Assembly (NCBI RefSeq): GCF_002157145.1
Contig: NZ_CP021361.1
Span: forward strand, 744,001 to 808,000
Origin: Acidovorax carolinensis
GTDB taxonomy: Bacteria > Pseudomonadota > Gammaproteobacteria > Burkholderiales > Burkholderiaceae_C
Length of the DNA: 64,000 nucleotides
Direction of reading: 5' to 3'
Shown here: positions 36,883 to 46,593 of the stretch, piece after piece
Layout of the letters: every line of letters begins with the position of its first letter
Numbering within the stretch: the stretch's first letter is position 1
Made by a program: the position numbers and the translations under genes
Notes under the pieces: generated by a model
Database searches by the model: none
Told to the model about the DNA's origin: nothing
The model's input: the letters and a program-made list of their open reading frames with translations, nothing else

Positions 36883-39171
36883 ATGTCCGTTGTGAATCAA
36901 TTTGGAAAACTGTTCAATCGCAAGCCCGAGGAGCCGGGCACGGGGCTGGGTGCCGACGTTGTCGACAATAGTCAGAATGTCCTGGCGACGGGGGGTATCG
37001 AGGCCGTCGCACTGCGCGAGTCTTATCAGACCGATGTCATGAACAGTGTTCAGGGCGATCCGGGTGGCGAATCGTCCGATACTTCGTCGGCGGACGCTGG
37101 TCAGGATCTCATTTATTTGCCTTTGCTGGGCAGCAACACGGCGGCCGGGCACCAGCGGACTTTGCTCGCATTGCTGGCCCTTGGTGTGGTGGTGCTGGCA
37201 CTGATCGCTGGCTGGGTGCTCCAGCAGGCGGATCGCTCCGCACAACAACTGGCCGCTACCGGTCAGTCGCTGATGCAGTCGCAGCGGCTTGCCAAGTCTG
37301 TTTCGCAGGCGCTGGTGGGCAGTCCGCAGGCCTTCCCCGACGTGGTGGAAAGCTCCGGGGTGCTGGCCCGCAATGTGCGCGCGCTTAACACGGGTGATAG
37401 CGAGCTGGGCGTGCAGGGCCTTGGCGAACAGTTCCAGTCCGACCTGCAAGGTGTGACCCCTCTGATGGAGCGCGCGGAGCGCAACGCCGGCATGGTGATG
37501 GGGCAGCAGAAAATCCTGCTGCAGGTGGGTGATGCGCTGCGCACCATCAACCGCCAGTCGTCGGACCTGCTGGAAATCGCAGAAACCGTGTCTTCCCTCA
37601 AGCTGCAGCAAAACGCGCCAGCGGCAGAGATTTCGGCTGCAGGTCAACTGGTGATGTTGACCCAGCGTATCGGCAAATCAGCCAACGAATTTCAGACCAT
37701 GGAAGGCGTGAGTCCCGAAGCTGTGTTCCTGCTGGGCAAGGACTTGAATTCTTTCAAGGAAATTGCCCAAGGGCTGCTGGACGGCAGCCCCGAGCTGCGG
37801 CTGGCCGCAACCAAGGATGCGCAGACGCGTGAACAGCTCGAAGCACTGATCAAGCTCTACGAACAGACACGCACACAGGCCAGCGCCATTCTGGGCAACT
37901 TGCAGGGCCTGGTTTCCGCCCGTGAAGCCCAGTCCGCGATCATTGCCGACAGCGAGCCGCTGCGTCGCCAGCTCGAAGGCTTGCAGGACAAGCTCTCTTC
38001 GCAGACGGGCCTGGGTGCGGGGCAGTTTGCTGCCCTGGCGTTGGCTGGCTTGTTCGTGCTGCTCTGCGGTATCGGCATTTCTCGTGTGCAACTGCTGGAC
38101 AGCCGGGGTCGTCAGGCGGCTGCTGAAGGGCAACAAAAGGACGCCAAACGCCAAGAGCAGGAGGCCAAGCGCGTGAACGACGCCAACCAGGCTGCCATTT
38201 TGCGTTTGATGAACGAACTGCAATCGGTCGCTGAGGGTGACCTGACGCAGGAAGCCACGGTGACGGAAGACATTACCGGCGCCATTGCCGACTCGGTGAA
38301 CTATACGGTGGAAGAGTTGCGCCAACTGGTGGGTAGCGTTCAGAACACTGCAACCCGGGTGGCGCAGACGACCGCCCAGGTGGACAGCACATCCACCGAA
38401 CTGCTGGCGGCATCCACCGAACAGTTGCGCGAAATTCGTGAAACCGGCCGGTCCGTTCTGGACATGGCAACCCGAATCAACGAAGTGTCCACGCAGGCGC
38501 AGGAGTCTGCCACGGTGGCCCGCCAGTCACTGCAGGCGGCCGACTCGGGCTTGCAGGCCGTGCAGAACGCCATCGGTGGTATGAACTCGATTCGTGACCA
38601 GATCCAGGACACGTCCAAGCGGATCAAGCGTCTTGGCGAATCGTCGCAGGAGATCGGTGAAATTACCGAGCTGATTTCTGACATCACGGAACAGACGAAC
38701 GTGCTGGCCCTGAACGCAGCCATTCAGGCTGCCTCTGCGGGTGATGCGGGCCGAGGGTTCTCGGTCGTGGCCGAAGAAGTGCAGCGGCTGGCTGAGCGCT
38801 CAGCTGATGCAACGCGGCAGATCTCGGCCCTTGTGAAAGCGATTCAGACCGACACCCAGGATGCCGTGGCTGCTATGGAGCGTTCCACGCAGGGTGTGGT
38901 GGAAGGGGCGCGTCTGTCGGACAGCGCTGGTACCGCGCTGACCGAAATTGACCGTGTGTCACGCCGCTTGGCTGAGCTGATTGAGCAAATTTCGTCGTCG
39001 ACGTCCCGCGAAGCTGTGCTTGCCAATGAAGTGGCCGACAACATCCAGCACATTTTTGCGGTGACCGAGCAGACAGGTGAAGGCACGCGCACAACGGCGC
39101 AACAGGTGCGCGAACTTTCGCACATGGCTGAAGAACTGCGCCAATCGGTAGCACGTTTCAAGATCGCCTGA
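36883..39171 (+). CDS. pilJ: type IV pilus chemoreceptor PilJ
   Basis: Methyl-accepting receptor, 762 residues. An unusual N-terminal cytoplasmic stretch of about 88 residues comes before TM1 (about 90-111, TLLALLALGVVVLALIAGWVL). The periplasmic PilJ sensor domains run to about residue 380, with a repeated GQLVMLTQRIGKSANE/QSLMQSQRLAKSV pattern. TM2 lies near 381-400, followed by HAMP. The signalling tip reads EQTNVLALNAAIQAASAGDAGRGFSVVAEEVQRLAERS. Methylation helices flank it. No CheR (PilK) or CheB (ChpB) gene is found in the cluster. Confidence 0.95.
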   Translation: MSVVNQFGKLFNRKPEEPGTGLGADVVDNSQNVLATGGIEAVALRESYQTDVMNSVQGDPGGESSDTSSADAGQDLIYLPLLGSNTAAGHQRTLLALLALGVVVLALIAGWVLQQADRSAQQLAATGQSLMQSQRLAKSVSQALVGSPQAFPDVVESSGVLARNVRALNTGDSELGVQGLGEQFQSDLQGVTPLMERAERNAGMVMGQQKILLQVGDALRTINRQSSDLLEIAETVSSLKLQQNAPAAEISAAGQLVMLTQRIGKSANEFQTMEGVSPEAVFLLGKDLNSFKEIAQGLLDGSPELRLAATKDAQTREQLEALIKLYEQTRTQASAILGNLQGLVSAREAQSAIIADSEPLRRQLEGLQDKLSSQTGLGAGQFAALALAGLFVLLCGIGISRVQLLDSRGRQAAAEGQQKDAKRQEQEAKRVNDANQAAILRLMNELQSVAEGDLTQEATVTEDITGAIADSVNYTVEELRQLVGSVQNTATRVAQTTAQVDSTSTELLAASTEQLREIRETGRSVLDMATRINEVSTQAQESATVARQSLQAADSGLQAVQNAIGGMNSIRDQIQDTSKRIKRLGESSQEIGEITELISDITEQTNVLALNAAIQAASAGDAGRGFSVVAEEVQRLAERSADATRQISALVKAIQTDTQDAVAAMERSTQGVVEGARLSDSAGTALTEIDRVSRRLAELIEQISSSTSREAVLANEVADNIQHIFAVTEQTGEGTRTTAQQVRELSHMAEELRQSVARFKIA

Positions 39172-39225
39172 CGCCGCCCGCAAGCAGTCATCAACCAGCG
39201 GCTCATTGCAGCCGGGGACGAATTC

Positions 39226-42200
39226 ATGTCATCTATTGATGTCAACAATGCACCGGCCGCGGATGGAATCCAGGGCGATCAGGACTTGGGTCCTCTGGCA
39301 TGGGTGCTTGACGAACTGCGCAAATCGCTGGATAGCGCTGTCAAGGCAATGCGCCGTTTTGTGCGTGACGCCGAACTGGCGCGTGAGTCTGATCTGGCTT
39401 CGCTGGATGCGGGCGCATTGCGTATTGCCCGTCAGCAGCTGCATCAGGCAAGCGGAGCATTGGAAATGGTGGGCATGGGCTCACCGGCGCTGGTCTTGCG
39501 TGCCATGGAGTCTGCTGTGCAGAAGTTCGTGCAGCGCCCCGAGCAATGCACGGATGAGGCTGCAGCGGTTATCGAGCGTGCCAGTTTTGCGCTTGTCGAA
39601 TATCTCGAAAACGTGCTGGGCGGCAAGGCCGTTTCGGCGGTAGCCCTGTTTCCTCAGTATCGTGACGCCCAGACCCTGGCAGGAGCCGAGCGCGCGCACC
39701 CTGCAGATCTGTGGCCGGCGGAGCGCCGTTTCCGTGAGCCGGAAGACTCCGTGGTGAGGGCTCCGCTGCCATACGGTACCGAAGCGCGGGCACGTCTGGA
39801 TTCCGCCGTTCTGAAAATTGTCAAATCGGGCGATCGGTCGGCTGCGGCCAGCATGTGTGAAACCTCTCTGGGTTTTGTTGCAGCACAGTCCGACCGTCAG
39901 TCGCGGGCATTCTGGAAGATCTGTGCCGGTTTCTTCGAAGCCCTTGGCAAGGGCCTGCTGGCGCCCGATGTCTATGTGAAGCGGGTCGCGTCACGCGTGC
40001 TGATGCAGTACGCCACCCTGGCCAAAGGCGAAAACATCATTGCGGATCGCCTGGTTCAGGACATGCTTTTTTTCTGCTCGCAGGCGAAGCTCGCAGACGG
40101 TGACGCGGGTAATGCACCGGCTCTTGAGGCGGTGAGGAAGTCCTTTGGCCTCGAGCGATTCAAGCCGGTAGATTATGAAACCGCGCGTTTTGGCCGTTTT
40201 GATCCCGCCTTGCTGGCACAGGCACGCAAGCGCATTGCATCGGCCACGGAAACATGGTCGGCCCTGGCGGGTGGCGATCGCAACAAGCTCAAGCCGGCGG
40301 CCGATCAGTTCAGCCTGGTTTGTGATTCGCTGCGCAAGATGCATCCGGGGAGCGAGAGTCTCGCTGCGGGTCTGACGCGAGCCCTTGAGGCCACTACCCG
40401 GTCGGGAGAACCACCGTCAGCAGCGCTGGCGATGGAGGTAGCAACTTCAGTGCTTTACCTGCAGGCGGCTTTTGAAGAGCTGGACGCTGCCGACGGACAG
40501 ATGGAAGCACGTGCAGCACGCCTGGCGCAGCGGCTGGACGCTGTGGTCGCGGGCGCAGAATCAGAGCCGCTTGAACTGTGGATGGAAGAGCTGTACCGGC
40601 GGGTCAGCGACAACCAGACCATGGGCAGTGTGGTCGACGAGTTGCGTTCCACACTGGGTGAAGCGGAGAAAGCGCTGGACCAGTTCTTCCGGAATCCCGA
40701 GGATGCGGCGGTGTTGGCGGCGGTGCCGGGCCACTTGGCACAGATGCGTGGCGTCTTGTCCGTGCTGGGCCTGGACCAGGCATCCTTGGCTGTGGTGCGC
40801 ATGCGCGATACCGTGGATCGGTTGCTCATCAATGAAATCCCTGAAGAAGAGCGGCAGCCAGCCTTTGAAAAGTTGGGGAGTAGTCTGGGGGCACTCGGGT
40901 TCCTGATTGACATGTTGAGCTACCAGCGCACGATGGCGCGCAAGCTCTTTGTTTACGACGAAGAACAGGGTGAGTTGCGCATTCTGGTAGGCAAAACACG
41001 TGCGCGTGCCACGGACGACCTGACAGAAGCGCCGGTCAAAATGGACGAGCGTGTCGCTCCACCCCTGCCTGATGTGGTGCCCCGTTTCCCCGCGCAGGAG
41101 CAAGCGCCGGCGACTGAGGCGTTGGTGCAGGGGCTGGATGCCGTTCCCAGTCCCAGCCCTGCTGCAGTCTCGGAAGTTTTGTCGCCCGATTTCTCCTTTG
41201 ATCTCCAGATGCCGGAGGATCTGTCCTCTGCCGCACCTGGCCAGTCCGCCACTGTTTCAGCTGCTCCCGCTCCCGCTCACGCATCCCAGCCGGAGATGGA
41301 AGATGAGTTGCTGGACGTGTTCCTCGAAGAGGCGCGCGAGGTGGTGGGCACCGGTCTGGCCGCCATTGGCGTGTTGGCTGACGAACCTGCCAATCTGAGC
41401 GAGCAGACCACCCTGCGCCGTGCGTTTCATACGCTCAAGGGCAGCTCGCGCATGGTGGGTCTCAATGATTTTGGCGAGGCAGCCTGGTCAATGGAGCAGG
41501 TGCTCAATGCGTGGCTGGCAGAGCAAAAGCCCATGCAGCCCCATTTGCTGGAGTTGTCGTCGGACTGCCTGCAGGCGTTTGGCCGCTGGGCCGATGACAT
41601 CGCTGCAGGATCAGCCTCGGCCTGGGGGCCAGAACCATTTCGCAGATCGGCCGATGCCATGCGTCTGGACGGTACGTTCCTTCCGCTCGTGGTGCGGGAG
41701 GCCGCGACGGAACCTGCCGCGGCGGAAGCTGCGGTGCATAACGTCCAGTCAGAGGCTGCGGTCCATGCAGCAGATGCGGCCGATGCCGTCTTGCAGTCCG
41801 CGCTGTTGCCGCAAGACGAGTCTTTGGTAGCAGCAGACGCCGCAAGCGCTATTGATCTGCTCGAACCGTTGGGTGCGGACTTCGCTGAAACCGAAATGGA
41901 GCCAGAGTTTGCCGCGACGGTTCCGGCCGTGGATGCGGCTGCGACGACGGTGACCGAAGACATTGACTTCTCCGTGTTCTCCGAGGCCCTGAACGAAACT
42001 CAGGGCACGGCGGAGGTGGCGAGTGCGCACCTGCCACTGGACCTGGAGTTGCCCGATGTCGAGCCCCTGTCTGCCTTGGCCATTGACGCTGCAGCCGCCG
42101 ATGGACATGTCAACGGTGCCGCGATCCTCGACGGTTCGGGCGATTCCCCTGTGTTGGCCGATACTGAAGTCGAGTCCCTCGATGCGGCTGTGCACGCGCC

Positions 42201-45200
42201 TGACCTCGCCAATGCGGGTGTGCAGATAGATTTTTCAGAGGGCGTGTTGGAGCCTGTTGTTGCCGACGCCGGTGCCGTTGAGGAAGAGGCGCCGGCCGAT
42301 GACGCGGTCAAGGTGATTGAAACCTTGCGCATCGGTATTCCGCTCTACAACGTGTACCTCAACGAGGCCGACGAGTGGTCGCGGCGACTCGTTACCTGCC
42401 TGCAGGAGTGGTCGCTGGAATTGCATGAGCCCTTGCCTGACCTCGCAGTGGCTTTGGCTCATTCGCTGGCGGGTAGTTCGGCGACCGTGGGTTTCACGGC
42501 GCTGTCAGAGCTGGCCAGGGTGGTTGAACATGCGTTGCAGCATGTTCAGTTGCAGTCTGGTGGCACGGTAGAGCAGGCCGGAGCGTTTATCGCGGCGGCG
42601 GATGATATCCGTCGTCTTTTGCACCAGTTTGCAGCAGGGTTCCTCAAAGAACCTAACGCGGAAGTGTTGCAGCAACTGCGCCAGATCCTTGAAGCCGAGG
42701 TGGCCAACACCCTGTCGCCTCCGGAAGATGAATTCGATGACATCACAGTACCTTCGGATGTCACTCCCGTCACCGATGTCCGTGCTCAGTCCGTGCCGCC
42801 AGAGGCGCCGGTTGCAAAAGCGGTGGAACAGGTTGCTGCAGGGTATGTGGCCCCGGCGCTGTCCGTTGTAGGAAGCGACCATGACCAGCATGTCGACGAT
42901 GCGATAGCACATGCCGTTTCCTCGGGTTCGGATGTAGACGATGACATTGACGCTATCGACGTCATCGATCCTGACCTGTTCCCGATCTTTGAAGAGGAAG
43001 CCGCAGAATTGCTGCCCCAGCTGGGTGGCGCGTTGCGTCAGTGGGCATCCCGTCCGGACAACCTCGGTGCACGCAACGAAGTGCTGCGTGCCTTGCACAC
43101 GCTCAAGGGCAGTTCCCGCCTGGCTGGTGCCATGCGGTTGGGAGAAATGTCCCACCGGTTGGAGTCTGCCATCGAGCAGCTTGATATGGACACCGTCACG
43201 GCAGACCAGATCGAGCCGCTGCTTGCGAGTTTTGACGGCCTGCAGGCAAACTTCGCATTCCTCCGGGCTGTGGGTGGACAAGCGCCTTTGGACCCCGTGG
43301 TTTCACCCTCCGCAGTGGAGCGCGATCTGACCGACGTTGCGATGGACTCGGGGACAGCCAAGGCGCAGGTGGTGGCTTCCGGCTCGCCATCGGTTCGGCT
43401 GCCAGGGCCTTCGCAACTGGCGCCGGTGCGCGTGGCTGCGAACCAGTCGGTGCGTGTGCGTGCGCAACTGCTCGACCGTCTGGTGAACCAGGCAGGTGAG
43501 GTGATGATCAGCCGGTCCCGTCTGGATGTGCGTCTGGGCCAGTTCCGCAGCTCGCTGGCCGATCTGTCGGGCAATCTGGATCGCCTGCGCCAGCAGCTGC
43601 GAGACATCGAAGTTCAGTCCGAGTCGCAAATGCAGTCGCGCCTGGCTCTTTCGAAAGACTCCGCCGCGGGTTTCGACCCGTTGGAGTTCGACCGTTTCAC
43701 GCGGGTTCAGGAATTGACCCGCATGATGGCCGAGTCTGTGAACGACGTGGCCACGGTGCAGCGTAACCTGCAGCGCGCCATGGAAGGTGCGGAAGATGAT
43801 CTGATTGCCCAGGGCCGCCAGGCGCGTGAGTTGCAGCGCGATTTGCTGCGTACCCGCATGGTGGAGTTTGAGGGAATTGCCGAGCGCTTGTACGCTGTGG
43901 TGCGCCAGGCATCCAAGGAAACCGGCAAGCAGATCAAACTGGACATCACTGGCGGCTCCATTGAAATGGACCGTGGCGTACTGGACCGCATGACGCCCGC
44001 CTTCGAACATCTGCTGCGCAATTGCGTCGCGCATGGCATTGAGGCCCCCGAGGCCCGTGTCGCTGCACGCAAGCCCGCTGCCGGCACCATCACCGTGGAT
44101 CTGCGCCATGAAGGCAATGACGTGTCGGTTGAGTTCCGGGACGACGGCGCAGGCCTTGATCTGCAGCGTATCCGGGAAAAGGCACTGGCCCAAGGCATCG
44201 TGCAAGCCGACATGGACATCAGCGATGCCGAAGCTGCCAACCTGATCTTCATGCCGGGCTTCTCCACTGCATCCGAGGTGACAGGCCTTGCCGGTCGCGG
44301 CATCGGTATGGATGTGGTGCGTTCGGAAATCAATGCACTGGGCGGGCGGATCGAAACCTCTACCGAGCCGGGCAAGGGCGCCGCCTTCCGCATGGTGCTG
44401 CCTTTGACGACGGCCGTGACACAGGTGGTGATGCTGCGTGCAGGCGATCTGGCGATCGGCGTGCCAGCCAATGTGGTCGAAATTGTGCGCCGCACTTCCG
44501 CTGCCGATCTGGAAGAAGCGTATCGCACCGGCTTTTTTGACGACGGCTTCGAGCAATTGCCTTTCTTCTGGGTGGGCGCATTGCTGCAAGCCTCTGCGCG
44601 CAGCAATGAAGCCGCTGGCAAGACGCGGCCCGTGGTGATTTTCCGCAGTGCTTCGCAGCGCATCGCCATGCATGTGGATGAAGTGCTGGGCAACCAGGAA
44701 GTCGTGGTGAAGAACCTCGGAGCCCAGTTGTCGCGCCTGCCGGGCCTGGCGGGCATGTCGGTGCTGGCCTCTGGTGCAGTGGTCCTGATTTACAACCCGG
44801 TGGCGCTGTCCACGGTGTATGGCGATCAGGTCCGTGCAGCCAGCGCTGATTTGCCCGCCATATTGGACGCCGAAGGTCCAGGTATCGGAAAACCTGCCGC
44901 GTCGATGCTTGCAGGGCCTACACAGGTGCCTCTGGTGCTGGTTGTGGATGATTCCATTACCGTGCGCCGTGTCACCCAGCGGTTGCTGCAGCGCGAAGGC
45001 TACCGCGTGGCGCTCGCCGCCGACGGCCTGCAGGCACTGGAGCGCTTGCAGGAAGAGCGGCCAACGGTGGTGCTGTCCGACATTGAAATGCCGCGCATGG
45101 ACGGCTTTGACTTGGCGCGCAATATCCGCGCCGACGGTGCACTGCGGGGGCTGCCGATCATCATGATCACTTCCCGCATTGCAGAAAAGCACCGCGAGCA

Positions 45201-45309
45201 TGCGATGGAATTGGGCGTGAATCACTATCTTGGCAAACCCTACTCGGATGAAGAACTGCTCAGTCTCATCCAGCATTACGCCCGGCTGGAGGCGACCGCG
45301 GAGGCATGA
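39226..45309 (+). CDS. chpA: hybrid chemosensory kinase ChpA (PilL), 2027 residues
   Basis: Core kinase of the Chp system that controls pilus extension, retraction and surface sensing. Several HPt-like domains are arranged in a row. Intact phospho-histidines appear in FHTLKGSSRMVGL (about residue 734), LAHSLAGSSATVGF (about 1079) and LHTLKGSSRLAGAMR (about 1291). Earlier units such as QQLHQASGALEMVG near residue 71 look degenerate. Acidic, low-complexity linkers (Ala, Asp, Glu, Val rich) lie between them. The CheA core follows, with N box EHLLRNCVAHGIEAPEAR (about 1593) and GLAGRGIGMDVVRSEI. A CheW-like regulatory domain precedes a C-terminal receiver whose Asp is in VVLSDIEMPRMDGFD (about 1951). 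It is in the pilGHIJ direction. Confidence 0.95.
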   Translation: MSSIDVNNAPAADGIQGDQDLGPLAWVLDELRKSLDSAVKAMRRFVRDAELARESDLASLDAGALRIARQQLHQASGALEMVGMGSPALVLRAMESAVQKFVQRPEQCTDEAAAVIERASFALVEYLENVLGGKAVSAVALFPQYRDAQTLAGAERAHPADLWPAERRFREPEDSVVRAPLPYGTEARARLDSAVLKIVKSGDRSAAASMCETSLGFVAAQSDRQSRAFWKICAGFFEALGKGLLAPDVYVKRVASRVLMQYATLAKGENIIADRLVQDMLFFCSQAKLADGDAGNAPALEAVRKSFGLERFKPVDYETARFGRFDPALLAQARKRIASATETWSALAGGDRNKLKPAADQFSLVCDSLRKMHPGSESLAAGLTRALEATTRSGEPPSAALAMEVATSVLYLQAAFEELDAADGQMEARAARLAQRLDAVVAGAESEPLELWMEELYRRVSDNQTMGSVVDELRSTLGEAEKALDQFFRNPEDAAVLAAVPGHLAQMRGVLSVLGLDQASLAVVRMRDTVDRLLINEIPEEERQPAFEKLGSSLGALGFLIDMLSYQRTMARKLFVYDEEQGELRILVGKTRARATDDLTEAPVKMDERVAPPLPDVVPRFPAQEQAPATEALVQGLDAVPSPSPAAVSEVLSPDFSFDLQMPEDLSSAAPGQSATVSAAPAPAHASQPEMEDELLDVFLEEAREVVGTGLAAIGVLADEPANLSEQTTLRRAFHTLKGSSRMVGLNDFGEAAWSMEQVLNAWLAEQKPMQPHLLELSSDCLQAFGRWADDIAAGSASAWGPEPFRRSADAMRLDGTFLPLVVREAATEPAAAEAAVHNVQSEAAVHAADAADAVLQSALLPQDESLVAADAASAIDLLEPLGADFAETEMEPEFAATVPAVDAAATTVTEDIDFSVFSEALNETQGTAEVASAHLPLDLELPDVEPLSALAIDAAAADGHVNGAAILDGSGDSPVLADTEVESLDAAVHAPDLANAGVQIDFSEGVLEPVVADAGAVEEEAPADDAVKVIETLRIGIPLYNVYLNEADEWSRRLVTCLQEWSLELHEPLPDLAVALAHSLAGSSATVGFTALSELARVVEHALQHVQLQSGGTVEQAGAFIAAADDIRRLLHQFAAGFLKEPNAEVLQQLRQILEAEVANTLSPPEDEFDDITVPSDVTPVTDVRAQSVPPEAPVAKAVEQVAAGYVAPALSVVGSDHDQHVDDAIAHAVSSGSDVDDDIDAIDVIDPDLFPIFEEEAAELLPQLGGALRQWASRPDNLGARNEVLRALHTLKGSSRLAGAMRLGEMSHRLESAIEQLDMDTVTADQIEPLLASFDGLQANFAFLRAVGGQAPLDPVVSPSAVERDLTDVAMDSGTAKAQVVASGSPSVRLPGPSQLAPVRVAANQSVRVRAQLLDRLVNQAGEVMISRSRLDVRLGQFRSSLADLSGNLDRLRQQLRDIEVQSESQMQSRLALSKDSAAGFDPLEFDRFTRVQELTRMMAESVNDVATVQRNLQRAMEGAEDDLIAQGRQARELQRDLLRTRMVEFEGIAERLYAVVRQASKETGKQIKLDITGGSIEMDRGVLDRMTPAFEHLLRNCVAHGIEAPEARVAARKPAAGTITVDLRHEGNDVSVEFRDDGAGLDLQRIREKALAQGIVQADMDISDAEAANLIFMPGFSTASEVTGLAGRGIGMDVVRSEINALGGRIETSTEPGKGAAFRMVLPLTTAVTQVVMLRAGDLAIGVPANVVEIVRRTSAADLEEAYRTGFFDDGFEQLPFFWVGALLQASARSNEAAGKTRPVVIFRSASQRIAMHVDEVLGNQEVVVKNLGAQLSRLPGLAGMSVLASGAVVLIYNPVALSTVYGDQVRAASADLPAILDAEGPGIGKPAASMLAGPTQVPLVLVVDDSITVRRVTQRLLQREGYRVALAADGLQALERLQEERPTVVLSDIEMPRMDGFDLARNIRADGALRGLPIIMITSRIAEKHREHAMELGVNHYLGKPYSDEELLSLIQHYARLEATAEA

Positions 45310-45399
45310 TCTGGGTTGACTGGCCTGGAAGGGCCGGTCATTCCGGGTAGCTTCCATGCTGGTACCGCCTTGAGGATTCCCGAATGATCAAGAGAGCCC

Positions 45400-46554
45400 A
45401 TGGATTCGGTAGCACCTGCGGCTGACAATCGTCTGCTGTCCTGCCTGGCGCTGATGGTGCGTGAAAGCGCTTCCGACCTGTTCCTGCTGGCCGGTGCGCC
45501 GCCCACACTCAAGCGGCAGGGGGCATTTTTGCCCATCACCAAGGGCCCGGTGACTGCCGACGAGATTCGGACGATGGTGTACTCGATCATGCGCAAGGCG
45601 CAGATCGACGAGTTCGAAGCCTCGATGGAATGCGATTTCTCGTTCCAGACGCAGGACCTGTCCCGCTTTCGGGTCAACGTGCACCTGCAGCGCGGTAACG
45701 TGGGCGTGGTTGTGCGCCATGTCACGGCGAGGATACCGAGCCTCGATGAGCTGGGCTTGCCACCGGTGCTCAAGCAACTCGCCTTCCTGAAAGGTGGGCT
45801 GGTGCTTGCCGTGGGCTCGGCGGGGTCGGGCAAGACCACCACGTTGGCTGCCATGCTCGACTATCGCAATGAGCACACGGCAGGTCATATCCTCACGGTG
45901 GAAGACCCCATCGAGTACCTGCACGCGCACAAGAAATCGCTGGTGACACAACGCGAGGTGGGGCTCGATACCGCGTCCTACGACGAGGCCTTGCGCCGTG
46001 CCATGCGCGAGGCGCCGAACGTGATCATGATTGGCGAGATCCGCGACCGGGCCACCATGCAGCATGCCTTGCACTACGCCGAGTCCGGCCATCTGTGCGT
46101 GTCCACCCTGCATGCCAACAACGCCAACCAAGCCGTGCAGCGCATCCTGAATTTCTTTCCCGAGCAAGCCCACCGCCAACTGCTGATGGACCTGTCGCTG
46201 AACCTGCAGGCGGTGGTGGCCCAGCGGCTCGTCAAGAGTGTGCAGGGTTCGGTGGTGCCGGCAATGGAAGTGATGCTGCTCACTCCCTACGTGTCGGAGC
46301 TGATTCAGAAAGGCCAGGTCGACGAGATCAAGACGGCCATTGCGCGCAGTGGTGAGCAGGGCATGTGCACGTTCGACCAGTCGCTGTTTGAACTGTACGA
46401 GCGCGGCATCATTTCGCCGGCCGAAGCCGTGGCCAATGCCGACAACCGCACCGATGTCTCGCTGCGCCTGCGCTTGGCCTCGGGGGCACCCCTGGGAGTG
46501 GACGGGATGCGGATGAGTGACCAGAGCGACCAGGACGCGCCAGCCCACCCGTAA
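45400..46554 (+). CDS. pilU: PilT/PilU-family retraction ATPase, PilU-type
   Basis: Hexameric ATPase of type IV pilus retraction, 384 residues. Walker A is GSAGSGKTTTLAAM, Walker B region is VIMIGEIRDRATM with the conserved Glu, and the His box is LCVSTLHANNANQA. The ASP box lies in LTVEDPIEYLH. The length above 370 and the C-terminal tail with LYERGIISPAEAVANADNRTDVSLRLRL are PilU-like rather than PilT-like. The Walker A reads GSAGSGKT in place of the common GPTGSGKS. It lies 90 bases after chpA. The photolyase gene converges on it. Confidence 0.88.
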   Translation: MDSVAPAADNRLLSCLALMVRESASDLFLLAGAPPTLKRQGAFLPITKGPVTADEIRTMVYSIMRKAQIDEFEASMECDFSFQTQDLSRFRVNVHLQRGNVGVVVRHVTARIPSLDELGLPPVLKQLAFLKGGLVLAVGSAGSGKTTTLAAMLDYRNEHTAGHILTVEDPIEYLHAHKKSLVTQREVGLDTASYDEALRRAMREAPNVIMIGEIRDRATMQHALHYAESGHLCVSTLHANNANQAVQRILNFFPEQAHRQLLMDLSLNLQAVVAQRLVKSVQGSVVPAMEVMLLTPYVSELIQKGQVDEIKTAIARSGEQGMCTFDQSLFELYERGIISPAEAVANADNRTDVSLRLRLASGAPLGVDGMRMSDQSDQDAPAHP

Positions 46555-46593
46555 AGACCGCCCATGCCATGCAGGCACGGGCCGACGGAGCGC

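Noticed and set aside
35866..37647. 593-codon minus-strand frame opposite pilH, pilI and pilJ
   Set aside because: The sense strand carries three well-defined chemosensory genes. The antisense frame has no domain.
43303..45357. 684-codon minus-strand frame opposite chpA
   Set aside because: Antisense shadow of the CheA core. Its composition is His/Arg/Gln-rich and has no domain.
45310..45399. GC-rich inverted repeat between chpA and pilU as a terminator
   Set aside because: The pairing is imperfect and no T run follows.
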